Positions 14,774 through 22,905 of a stretch of 64,000 bases of DNA are shown here, in pieces. The stretch is taken from the NCBI GenBank assembly GCA_021204025.1, contig JAJQAC010000015.1:32472-96471 (forward strand). The letters are read 5' to 3'. The notes under the pieces were generated by a model. It was not told the DNA's origin and did not search any database. It worked only from the letters and a program-made list of their open reading frames with translations. Each line of letters starts with the position of its first letter. Position 1 is the stretch's first letter. Source of the stretch: Clostridiales bacterium. Its GTDB lineage: Bacteria; Bacillota; Clostridia; Lachnospirales; Lachnospiraceae. Both the position numbers and the translations under genes were made by a program.

Positions 14774-16336
14774 TTACAGTTTCTCCTTATTTTTGGTTTC
14801 CTCCAGATATGCCCCCGCGTCTTTAAAGAAACTCACAACAATCAGCACCATGATAAATCCGACCGGAAACGCGGCGATGATAGAGACGGTCTGCAGGTTC
14901 GCCATGGAGTTGTCGGAAAAGATCAGCGCCAGCGGGAGCAGGATGAGAAAGATCGCCCAGAAGAGTTTCACCCGGCGGTCCGGTTCCTCACCGGCTTTCA
15001 GATCACGATAAGAGTAGGAAGCGGCGACAAGTGTGATCGAGTCAAACGAAGTCGAGTAAAACGTAATCATACATACGACGAGCAGGATCAGAACAGCGCC
15101 GGAGAGGGGGAGCTGTTCGAGAATCTGGATGATCAGGTCGTAGAGGTTGCCGTTAGCGACATACTGTGAGATAAGGTCGAGCCGGCCGTGCATCTGGAGT
15201 CCCAGTCCATAGTTCCCCAGTATGATAAAGGAAGTAAAGGTGCCCGCGAGGCCGCAGCCATACCCGCCCAGGATCACCTGGCGGACGGTGCGGCCCTTGC
15301 TGATGCTGCCGATAAAGAAGGGAGCAGCCACGCACCATACCATCCAGTAAGCCCAGTAAAAGATCGTCCAGTTCTGCGGGAAAGAGGATGTACGCAGCGC
15401 GTCGGTCCAGGTGGAGAGGACGATGAAATTCTGCGTCAGATTTCCCAGGGCGGAGAGCCCGGTCTCCACGATATAGCGGGTCTCCCCGCCAAAGAAAAAT
15501 ACATAGGCCAGTAACCCGAAAAAGAGATATGTGCAGCAGGACGCGGAGATCTGGACGCCCTTCATGCCGAAATAAACCGAACAGGTGTAGATACAGCAGA
15601 CGATGACGAGGATCAGCAGAGTCAGCATTGTCGTTTGTGGGATCCCGGTCACACGGCTGATGGCCATGGACAGGAGCGGTGTCGCCAGTGAGAAGGTCGT
15701 GGCGGTGCCGGCGAGGAGCGCAAAGACCGCTACCAGGTCAATCAGTCTGCCGGGCAGACCATCGACATGCCGGCCAAGGAGGGCACGGCAGGACTCCGAA
15801 TATTTCTGCTTATGCCGTTTGCGCACATGCAGCATAAAGCCAAAGGCAACTGCCAGTACCAGATAAAAACCCCAGGGGATCGGCCCCCAGTGAAAGAGCG
15901 GATAGGTAGAAGCCCAGTCCTGGACGGAACCCATCTGTGTGATATGCGGCTCTGCTGCGTAGAGGATCCATTCGCAGCAGGAGTAAAAGAGAATATCCGC
16001 CGCCAGACCTGCGGTAAACATCATGGAACCCCAGCGGAAATCAGAATACTGTGGCTGCCTGGTATCTCCGAGGCGGATCGCGCCATAACGGGAAAAGGCC
16101 AGATAGAGCGAGCAGAGGAAAAATCCCAGGCCGATGATCAGATAATAGCTGCCCAGTTCATTTCCGATAAAAAAGCGGATATTTTCGATGATAGCCGAAG
16201 AAGACGCCGGATAGAGGACAAAGGTGGCGCAGAGCGCCGCGATACAGAAAAAGGGAAGCAGCGTGGTTACCAGATCCAGCCGTTGAAAAAGGGATGTTGA
16301 TGATTGAGGTGAAGTATGTTTGGAAATTTTGTTCAT
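14774..16336 (-). CDS. BCCT family betaine/carnitine/choline transporter
   Basis: A transporter of 520 residues with twelve predicted membrane helices. The family hallmark around TM8 is clear: FYWAYWMVWCVAAPFFIG followed by SKGRTVRQVILGG. HWGPIPWGFYLVLAVAFGF is the preceding conserved helix. It probably imports a quaternary amine for osmoprotection or catabolism, but the specific substrate is not visible. The ATG at 16336 has AAGGAG 6 bases upstream; the upstream in-frame TTG at 16354 does not. Short loops and the lack of a long regulatory C-terminus suggest it is not a BetP-like osmosensor. Confidence 0.92.
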   Translation of the reverse strand: MNKISKHTSPQSSTSLFQRLDLVTTLLPFFCIAALCATFVLYPASSSAIIENIRFFIGNELGSYYLIIGLGFFLCSLYLAFSRYGAIRLGDTRQPQYSDFRWGSMMFTAGLAADILFYSCCEWILYAAEPHITQMGSVQDWASTYPLFHWGPIPWGFYLVLAVAFGFMLHVRKRHKQKYSESCRALLGRHVDGLPGRLIDLVAVFALLAGTATTFSLATPLLSMAISRVTGIPQTTMLTLLILVIVCCIYTCSVYFGMKGVQISASCCTYLFFGLLAYVFFFGGETRYIVETGLSALGNLTQNFIVLSTWTDALRTSSFPQNWTIFYWAYWMVWCVAAPFFIGSISKGRTVRQVILGGYGCGLAGTFTSFIILGNYGLGLQMHGRLDLISQYVANGNLYDLIIQILEQLPLSGAVLILLVVCMITFYSTSFDSITLVAASYSYRDLKAGEEPDRRVKLFWAIFLILLPLALIFSDNSMANLQTVSIIAAFPVGFIMVLIVVSFFKDAGAYLEETKNKEKL

Positions 16337-16546
16337 ATGAACTCCTTTTGACAATTTTATGTTCAGAAATAATGAAAATCAAACAACTTTGAACATAATA
16401 TCACAGAATCTGTCGGCTTGCAATAGAAATTTAGCAACGTTTCTGAATTTTTTCTGACAAATCCGAAAAGACACTGTTTTTTTGGGACGGATTTTGGTAT
16501 AGTTACAATGGTTAAAAAAAGGTTAAAAGAGATCAGGAGATATGTC

Positions 16547-17776
16547 ATGAAAAGAAGATTAGCAGAAAAGACACTGGCGGCGGTCCTAAGTGCCGCAGTC
16601 ATTTTTTCCACGACAGCGGTACCCGCGTTCGCGGACATCACCTCAGCAGTGGAGGGAAGTGAAGGAACGGCGGTATCCGTCAGTACAACGACGGAGAGCG
16701 GTGTGACTGTTGCAGACTCTTCCGGGACAGCGACGACACTTACAACCGGTTCCGGCGTTGTGGTTTCCGGGATCGACAGCGCGGTGGAAGGACAGACGGG
16801 GACTACATCCTCAACGTCTGCGGGAAGCAGCGGAGTGACCGGACCGGGCGCGGGCGACAGTATGAGCAATTCGGCGAGCGTGGGGAATGTCGTGATTGCC
16901 GGTACGTCGTCGGTGAGCAGCGTGCAGACAGAGGGTGAGAAAAACGCGGTCAACGCGGATATCTTAGGAGGAGCGACGCTGACAATGTTTAACTCGCAGT
17001 CGGACAGTCAGATCCTTTCCTGTATGATTCAGACGAATGATGGCAGTCTGATTGTGATCGACGGCGGCTTTGGCGAAGATGCGGACTATCTGACGAGCCA
17101 GATTCAGGCGCGCGGCGGCAGAGTGTCAGCATGGCTGGTGACGCATCCGCACGGAGATCACGCGGGAGCACTGTACCGGATCCTGCAGAACGCGGATTCC
17201 CGCTACGCGGCGGGAGAGGATCCGCTGATTACGATCGATGCGATTTATTATTCGATGGCGGATGCAGACTGGTACCGTACCAATGACCCGGACGAGTGTA
17301 CGATGGCGATCGCGCTCCTCGGCGCGTTTGAAAGTCATCCGACGCTGCTGCACACGGTCGGCCGCGGGGATACTTTTCAGATCGATACCGCGACGGTTCA
17401 GGTGCTGAATGATCGCTACGAGGCGACAAGCGATAAAGGGAATAATGCAGGAATTGTCTATAAAGTGACAGTTAATGGCGTTTCCATCCTCTTCCTGGGG
17501 GATCTGAGCCAGGCGGGAGGCGCTTATCTGCTGCAGGTTGCCAGCCCGGCAGAACTGAAGTCCGATATCGTGCAGATGGCCCACCATGGACAAAATGGCG
17601 TCGGACAGGAGTTCTATCAGGCGGTCAGCCCGTCGATCTGCCTGTGGCCGACCCCGTCATGGCTCTGGGTCAGCCAGGAGAGCAAGTATACGATCCAGAC
17701 GACGAAGCAGTGGATGATACAGCTGGGAGTGCAGAAGCACTACTGCATGAAGGATGGGGATCAGGTGATCCGGTAA
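16547..17776 (+). CDS. Secreted metallo-beta-lactamase-fold protein (ComEC-C-terminal-like)
   Basis: A protein of about 409 residues with a signal peptide (MKRRLAEKTLAAVLSAAVIF ... VPAFA). A Ser/Thr/Gly-rich low-complexity linker of about 100 residues follows, then a metallo-beta-lactamase domain. Metal ligands are seen in THPHGDHAG (residues 199-207), with later motifs ILFLGDLSQAGG and IVQMAHHGQNG. These resemble the extracellular MBL domain of ComEC and related phosphodiesterases or hydrolases. The ATG at 16547 is preceded by AGGAG; a start at 16508 would push the signal peptide inward. It ends at a terminator. The substrate is unknown. Confidence 0.83.
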   Translation: MKRRLAEKTLAAVLSAAVIFSTTAVPAFADITSAVEGSEGTAVSVSTTTESGVTVADSSGTATTLTTGSGVVVSGIDSAVEGQTGTTSSTSAGSSGVTGPGAGDSMSNSASVGNVVIAGTSSVSSVQTEGEKNAVNADILGGATLTMFNSQSDSQILSCMIQTNDGSLIVIDGGFGEDADYLTSQIQARGGRVSAWLVTHPHGDHAGALYRILQNADSRYAAGEDPLITIDAIYYSMADADWYRTNDPDECTMAIALLGAFESHPTLLHTVGRGDTFQIDTATVQVLNDRYEATSDKGNNAGIVYKVTVNGVSILFLGDLSQAGGAYLLQVASPAELKSDIVQMAHHGQNGVGQEFYQAVSPSICLWPTPSWLWVSQESKYTIQTTKQWMIQLGVQKHYCMKDGDQVIR

Positions 17777-17798
17777 GAAATGTTATTTTACTGGTGAG

Positions 17799-17848
17799 CA
17801 ATCCGCCGTTGAGAGAGAAGAAAGTCTTTCCCTTTCAGCGGCGGATTG
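17799..17848 (+). terminator. Terminator after the secreted MBL gene
   Basis: CAATCCGCCG and CGGCGGATTG form a 10-bp stem, extended inward by G-U-rich pairs (TTGAGAG/CTTTCAG). The T-run is weak, so efficiency is uncertain. It marks the edge between GC-rich core and the AT-rich cassette. Confidence 0.65.
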
Positions 17849-17957
17849 TGTCGTGTTACCGTAAAATATTTTTGGATTGTATGGATATTCCGGAAGCCTG
17901 GATTGATATTTTTTGAGATATATAAAACCGTTAAAATACTTTTATCAATATATTTTA

Positions 17958-17986
17958 TTGACTTACAAGGTTTTTAACTGTATATT
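17958..17986 (+). promoter_or_regulatory. Sigma-A promoter of the XRE-ATPase-TOPRIM cassette
   Basis: TTGACT at 17958-17963, a 17-base spacer, and TATATT at 17981-17986, about 20 bases before the XRE start codon. Confidence 0.75.
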
Positions 17987-18006
17987 TGTGTTGTGGGGTG
18001 ATATTT

Positions 18007-18309
18007 ATGAGCGATTTTCAGAAGTTCCTTGATCAGGCATTAAAAAAAGTTGACATAGAACCTGTTGAAGATACACATAAGCAAGATGATTATGATATTT
18101 TTGAAGAAATTCGTACTCAAGTCGTAGAAATCCGAACAGATTTGGATCTTACGCAAAAAGAACTTGCATTGAAATCCGGGCTTACACAGGCAAACATCAG
18201 CAAAATTGAAAAAGGAATCAGTCATCCAACTATAGATACCCTTTTAAAAATTGCTGATGGATTGGAAAAAAGATTAAGGATTCGTTTTGATGATTTTGAA
18301 GGAGACTAA
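18007..18309 (+). CDS. XRE-type helix-turn-helix regulator
   Basis: A 100-residue protein with an N-terminal charged region and a Cro/C1-type HTH: IRTDLDLTQKELALKSGLTQ and NISKIEKGISHPTIDTLLKI (residues about 42-85). The ATG at 18007 (MSDFQKFLDQ) has GGGGTGAT upstream. It is the first gene of a three-gene cassette, ending 3 bases before the ATPase start, and probably represses the cassette. Its form resembles HigA-type antitoxins, but no HigB toxin is present. Confidence 0.87.
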   Translation: MSDFQKFLDQALKKVDIEPVEDTHKQDDYDIFEEIRTQVVEIRTDLDLTQKELALKSGLTQANISKIEKGISHPTIDTLLKIADGLEKRLRIRFDDFEGD

Positions 18310-18311
18310 TT

Positions 18312-19397
18312 ATGATTCAAAGTTTTCACATTGATGGATTCCGTGGAATTCATAATCTCACTGTAGATAACCTGAATTCTGTTAATCTGATCGTGGGCGA
18401 TAATAACTGCGGAAAAACCAGTGTTTTAGAAGCACTTCAATTATTGAGTGCTCCCAGTCAGATTTCTAATCTGTTTCGCGTAGCCCGTTCCAGAGATTTT
18501 ATTCTGACTTCAGGTGGTGTGTCGCTGTATGAAAATGTAATGTGCTTATTTCCTCATACCGAAAGCAGATATGAAATTGGTATTCATGCCATAATTAATG
18601 ACAGACAGGTGGATTGTTGTATTCATGGCGAAGAGAGCAGAATCATGATCGTTCCGGAGGAAACATCCGGAGAGATATTTCAACATTCGGTAATGCTCGG
18701 TGAAACGGAAGCAGATCAGTTTATCGGTTCGATCGATTATGTTTATGCGAACCGAAGAGGGAGTACCCCGCTACATCTAAATACTTTCTCGAAAGCATCG
18801 GGCGTAACGATTGGTAAAAGCAGTGTTATCAGAATGGCTTACATTTCTCCCAGCGAGCATTTGCGCAGTAATATTGTCAGTCAGATTGTCAGAAACGATG
18901 AGTATAAAGAAATATGCATTGCAGCACTTCAGTTGTTTGATCCGGATATTATAGATATTCTTCAGATGAAAAGTACCGTTGGAATCAGAGTTGTTGATTA
19001 CCTGAAACACAGAACCTTAGGAAGTATGCCTTTATCTACTTTTGGTGATGGTGTTAAGAAAGTTCTTGTTCTGGCGAATGCAATTGCGCGGAGTGCGAAT
19101 GGCGTATTGCTGATTGATGAAGTTGAAACTGCAATTCATAAGAAATATTATGATGATATATTTCGTTTCATCGTTAAAGCATGCCGTACTTTTCATGTGC
19201 AGGTATTTATTACGACTCATAGCATTGAGGCAGTTGATGGTCTGCTGGCCACTCAGGATTATCACCAGCAGACGATGTCGGATGATATCAGCGTCATAAC
19301 TATAAAAAAGGAAAACAGAAAAAGCTATTCTCGTATTCTGTCGGGCAGAGAAGTCGCTGAAAACCGTGAGTCCTTTGGATTTGAGGTGCGCTTATGA
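18312..19397 (+). CDS. OLD-like AAA ATPase (ABC/SMC-type fold)
   Basis: A 361-residue ATPase. Walker A is GDNNCGKT (29-36) after FHIDGFRGIHNLTVDNLNSV. Walker B is GVLLIDEVETAIHKKYY, and the switch His is in FITTHSIEAVDGLL. This is the AAA_15/AAA_21 arrangement found in OLD nucleases, AriA of PARIS and similar defence ATPases. It lacks a fused nuclease; the TOPRIM domain is encoded by the next gene, which overlaps by 4 bases (ATGA). By analogy it would sense a phage signal and control the nuclease. Confidence 0.87.
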   Translation: MIQSFHIDGFRGIHNLTVDNLNSVNLIVGDNNCGKTSVLEALQLLSAPSQISNLFRVARSRDFILTSGGVSLYENVMCLFPHTESRYEIGIHAIINDRQVDCCIHGEESRIMIVPEETSGEIFQHSVMLGETEADQFIGSIDYVYANRRGSTPLHLNTFSKASGVTIGKSSVIRMAYISPSEHLRSNIVSQIVRNDEYKEICIAALQLFDPDIIDILQMKSTVGIRVVDYLKHRTLGSMPLSTFGDGVKKVLVLANAIARSANGVLLIDEVETAIHKKYYDDIFRFIVKACRTFHVQVFITTHSIEAVDGLLATQDYHQQTMSDDISVITIKKENRKSYSRILSGREVAENRESFGFEVRL

Positions 19398-20434
19398 ATC
19401 GTGTCATTTTATGTGAAGGCAAAACGGACGCAATCTTGTTGAGCTATTATTTGAAGAAAATAGCAGGATGGTATCCTGACAAACGTGGACCGAAAGAATT
19501 GGCATTCAAAACTCGTGAAAAAAACGAGAGCATATATTGGTACAAAAAAGCAGATGAATTGTTAATGATTTGCGGCGTTGGCGGTAAGGAGAATTTTCAG
19601 AAATTCTTCTCACGGGATATCGAAAAGGCAATTTATGCAGTTAATGCATTTTCGAGAATTGTCATTATTATCGATAGGGATAATCGTAGTATCGAGGATA
19701 TCGAATGTAGTATTCAACGTGGATTTGGCCCTTTCTTTTCTTCTATAAAGAATCGAGAATGGAAAACGAATACATACAATGATAAATTTGGGATCGAGCA
19801 GATGCTGGAATCGATGCTCCTGATTATCCCTATCCATCAGCAGGGAGCATTGGAAACCGTCATGCTTTCTGCTATTTCTGAAAATCCATATGATGCGAAA
19901 ATCGTCAATCATTGCGGTTCCTTTGTAAAGCAGATACGTCCGGATGCCGCAGACTATATTTCTACAGATCGACTTGAACTGAAAGCTCATCTCAGTACTG
20001 TGTGGGCAATCCAGTCTCCTGAGAAAGTATTTGATTTTATTAACGATCAAATTGATGCTGTGGCTTGGGAAAATATGAAACGCTTCGTGAGTGTTTTGGA
20101 GTTATTGAATCAATTTAATCGTTTAATGGTCCTCAACCGGCAGCCCGCTATGGTAGGAGCAGCATCCGAGTTCGTCCATGAGGCGCTGCCAGGCGGCGTC
20201 GGTGATGACCGGGAAATCGGCGATCAGTGTGTTGAGCAGCTGATACACGATATTGCATTTGCTGAGCGACTGTTTCCAGAGATCAGGGAAGGACGCCTGG
20301 GAGGCGATGCGCGGCTCCCAGGGGTTGCACCAGGTCTCGTGGTCGAGATTGAGCGCGCCGCGGGGATCTTCGACGGTGTCGGTCACCAGCTTCGCGGAGG
20401 CGACCGGCGGGCGGAAGAACAGATGCTCAAATAA
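19394..20434 (+). CDS. TOPRIM-domain nuclease partner, with antisense-derived C-terminal extension
   Basis: The first ~243 residues look native. TOPRIM motifs are the catalytic Glu8 in VILCEGKTDAILLSYYL and the DxD pair D94/D96 in RIVIIIDRDNRS, similar to DUF3226/DUF4435 proteins such as AriB. From about 20122 onward the frame is the antisense of the phospholipase C gene (GC-rich, Gly/Ala-rich) up to the stop at 20432-20434. This suggests the native stop codon was lost when the cassette joined its present neighbour. Whether the long product folds is unknown. It is co-translated with the ATPase gene. Confidence 0.78.
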   Translation: MNRVILCEGKTDAILLSYYLKKIAGWYPDKRGPKELAFKTREKNESIYWYKKADELLMICGVGGKENFQKFFSRDIEKAIYAVNAFSRIVIIIDRDNRSIEDIECSIQRGFGPFFSSIKNREWKTNTYNDKFGIEQMLESMLLIIPIHQQGALETVMLSAISENPYDAKIVNHCGSFVKQIRPDAADYISTDRLELKAHLSTVWAIQSPEKVFDFINDQIDAVAWENMKRFVSVLELLNQFNRLMVLNRQPAMVGAASEFVHEALPGGVGDDREIGDQCVEQLIHDIAFAERLFPEIREGRLGGDARLPGVAPGLVVEIERAAGIFDGVGHQLRGGDRRAEEQMLK

Positions 20435-21106
20435 AGATATGCCGTGCTGTTTCCTCTTATGAGGATCGGTCAGAGTACGGCATCCGACCCGCGTCGCAAA
20501 GATGGAACGATGTACCATGCCGGACGTCACCTGAAAGTTATTGCGATAAGTGATCGGATAATAGGTTTCATTAATACATTGGGACAGGAAACGGGAGATA
20601 AACTGCGTTTCCTGTCCGTTTAAACAGATGGTAGCCGCCTGGTTAAACTGGGACGGCTTTTTCTTTTTGTATTTCCAGAGCAGGATTGCATCGATATCAT
20701 TTTCCAGTGCGGCATGCCGTCCATATGCCTCGGCAGTAGGAGCCTTCGCATCGTATCCGGTCCGGCCATAGACATAAGGGTGGCAGATCGAATCTCCGAT
20801 ATAGTGGCAGAGGTAGCCGCAGAAATAGGCCAGCCCTTGCTCGCGCTGCTGGCGGGAGGAGATCTGCGAGAGCTGTTTTAAATAAGTAACAAAGAAATCC
20901 TGAATATGATGTTCATGCATATAAGAACCCACATTGCGGTAGTCCCGGTGGCGCAGGATCGGGACATTATAGAAAAAAATGTCCGGGCCCTGCAGGCCGA
21001 GCTGGTAGAGCCAGCGGTATTTGGAAATGATGTGTTTGACGGGAGCATTCGCAAGGTCGTTGTAAGCCTTCATTCCGAGAAGATAGTGCGTGGTAAATCC
21101 TGGCAC
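20123..21106 (-). CDS. Zinc-dependent phospholipase C family protein
   Basis: A 327-residue protein of the S1/P1-nuclease-like zinc-dependent phospholipase C superfamily. The N-terminal FTTHYLLGMKAYNDL and QGPDIFFYN supply early metal ligands, and YFCGYLCHYIGDSICHPYVY carries the HxxGDxxxH core. It has no signal peptide, so it may act inside the cell, unlike secreted clostridial alpha-toxin. The GTG start is supported by AAAGGAGG 8 bases upstream. The stop lies at the boundary with the TOPRIM gene, so its own C-terminus may also have been altered. Confidence 0.83.
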   Translation of the reverse strand: MPGFTTHYLLGMKAYNDLANAPVKHIISKYRWLYQLGLQGPDIFFYNVPILRHRDYRNVGSYMHEHHIQDFFVTYLKQLSQISSRQQREQGLAYFCGYLCHYIGDSICHPYVYGRTGYDAKAPTAEAYGRHAALENDIDAILLWKYKKKKPSQFNQAATICLNGQETQFISRFLSQCINETYYPITYRNNFQVTSGMVHRSIFATRVGCRTLTDPHKRKQHGISLFEHLFFRPPVASAKLVTDTVEDPRGALNLDHETWCNPWEPRIASQASFPDLWKQSLSKCNIVYQLLNTLIADFPVITDAAWQRLMDELGCCSYHSGLPVEDH

Positions 21107-21289
21107 GGGTAAGTCCTCCTTTATTGGTATCAGAGTCAGTAATGTGTGGTTTATCGTAACATATCACTGTAAAAAAAGCCAGTCCCAAAGATTTTTAACC
21201 GTCTGAAATTGCCGGCATAACTCAGGTGCCTGAAGCATAAAATTCCGCAGATAGTGAAAAGATAGCGGGATAAGATCTGAAAGGAAGGG

Positions 21290-22768
21290 ATGACAATCGG
21301 CGTGATCGTAAGGCTACACCAGATGATCTGGGGACCGTGGACGCTGGTTTATTTCCTTGGCGCGGGAGTCATCCTCAGTGTCCAGCTGCGGTTTTTCCAG
21401 ATATCCGGAATGCAGACGTGGTGGAGAGAAACTGTGGGGTCGCTGGTCGGAAAGCGCGGGAGAAATAAAGATAACGAAAAGACACAGGAACATCCGAACA
21501 GATCGCCGGGCGTAAGTCCCTTCCAGAGCGCCTGCACGGCGCTGGCGGCGACGATCGGTACCGGCAATATCGTGGGAGTCGCGACCGCGTTGACAGCAGG
21601 CGGCCCGGGAGCCCTGTTCTGGATGTGGGTGTCGGCCGTACTGGGGATGGCGACCGCGTACACGGAGACATACCTGGGTCAGAAGTATCGGTATCGGAGA
21701 GCAGACGGGAATTACCTGTGCGGACCAATGATCTATATGGAGCGCGGGCTGGGGATACCGGCCCTGGGTATATTATACGCGTTTCTGGCGGCGCTTGCGT
21801 CTCTGGGAATGGGGAGCATGGTGCAGTCCAATTCTGTGAGCAGCACGTTGCAATACGCGGCCGGGCTCCCCGGATGGTTTACCGGGATCTGTGTGACGAT
21901 CCTGGCTGCCGCGGTCATAGCGGGAGGAACGTCGGGGATAGCGGAATTTTCGGAAAAGATGGTGCCTGTTTCCGCCGGGATCTATTTGGTCTTCTGCGTT
22001 ACGGTGATCCTGTCGTCGCTGCCGGCTCTTCCGGTGATCCTTGTTGAGATTATCAGAGGGGCATTTTCCGGTATGGCGGTGGCCGGAGGTATCGGAGGAT
22101 ACACATTGAGCGCCGCGCTGCGCGTCGGTCTGTCGCGGGGCGTATTTTCCAATGAGGCGGGACTTGGCAGCCTGGCAATCCTGCATGGGGCGGCGCGGGA
22201 AGGCAGTCCTGAGATACAGGGAATGTGGGCGATGCTGGAAGTCTTTGTGGATACCATTGTGATCTGCACACTGACCGGGCTTGTGATCCTGTGCGCCCGG
22301 ACAGACGGCGGGGATCCGCAGGGGCTGGACGGCGCGGCGCTTACCGCCTGGTGCTTTGCCAGGCGTCTGGGTCAGATGAGCGAATGGCTGGTATCGGGAG
22401 CCATGATATCCTTTGCGTTTGCGACGATCATCGCCTGGTATTATCTGGGAAGACAGACGGTGGAATACCTGGGGGAGCATTTAGCGGTTTCTATCGGAGA
22501 CGGGAAAACAGATCATAATAGAGAACAATATAATAATAATAGAAACGATAGTAAGAAGCAGAGAAGGAGAACAGAAGCTGCGAAAATGGTGGTTACGGTC
22601 TATACCGTATGCTATCTGGTGAGTGTGCTGATCGGCTGTATCTGTCGGCTGGAAGCGGTGTGGCTTGTGTCGGACATCGGCAATGCGCTTATGGCCTGCC
22701 CGAATCTGCTGACGGTAGTGGTATTGTGCAAAGAGGTGAAGCGGCCGGGACAGGGCGGAGGTGATTGA
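21290..22768 (+). CDS. Sodium:alanine/glycine symporter (AGCS family)
   Basis: A 492-residue transporter with about eleven membrane helices. The conserved N-terminal block reads ALAATIGTGNIVGVATAL then GGPGALFWMW, followed by TYTETYLGQKYR. GVFSNEAGLGS is the second family hallmark. A hydrophilic Asn/Arg-rich insertion before the last helices (about residues 405-425) is unusual. GGAAGGG precedes the ATG. It imports small neutral amino acids with Na+. The neighbouring L-serine dehydratase makes a link to serine or alanine use plausible, though the two genes have separate promoters. Confidence 0.9.
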   Translation: MTIGVIVRLHQMIWGPWTLVYFLGAGVILSVQLRFFQISGMQTWWRETVGSLVGKRGRNKDNEKTQEHPNRSPGVSPFQSACTALAATIGTGNIVGVATALTAGGPGALFWMWVSAVLGMATAYTETYLGQKYRYRRADGNYLCGPMIYMERGLGIPALGILYAFLAALASLGMGSMVQSNSVSSTLQYAAGLPGWFTGICVTILAAAVIAGGTSGIAEFSEKMVPVSAGIYLVFCVTVILSSLPALPVILVEIIRGAFSGMAVAGGIGGYTLSAALRVGLSRGVFSNEAGLGSLAILHGAAREGSPEIQGMWAMLEVFVDTIVICTLTGLVILCARTDGGDPQGLDGAALTAWCFARRLGQMSEWLVSGAMISFAFATIIAWYYLGRQTVEYLGEHLAVSIGDGKTDHNREQYNNNRNDSKKQRRRTEAAKMVVTVYTVCYLVSVLIGCICRLEAVWLVSDIGNALMACPNLLTVVVLCKEVKRPGQGGGD

Positions 22769-22803
22769 TGATTCATAGCATTAGATAAATTCCTGCTCGT
22801 CGG

Positions 22804-22832
22804 TTGACATTCTTTCCGCACTTCCGTATGAT
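22804..22832 (+). promoter_or_regulatory. Sigma-A promoter of the L-serine dehydratase gene
   Basis: TTGACA at 22804-22809, a 17-base spacer, and TATGAT at 22827-22832. Confidence 0.8.
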
Positions 22833-22905
22833 GATAATACAAGATGAAAATGGTCAGACGTTCTGACATTGTGAAACATATCAAGAGAAAAAGACAGGAG
22901 CAGCC

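Noticed and set aside
20434..20462. C-terminal 104 residues of the TOPRIM gene as a real domain
   Set aside because: These residues are the antisense of phospholipase C with GC-rich shadow composition, so they are treated as an acquired extension.
21110..21290. Glycine riboswitch before the AGCS symporter
   Set aside because: No paired GGAGAG/CTC-type aptamer motifs are found in the leader.
21773..22480. 235-codon minus-strand frame
   Set aside because: It is a shadow of the AGCS symporter, with no ribosome site and Arg/His/Gln-rich low-credibility composition.
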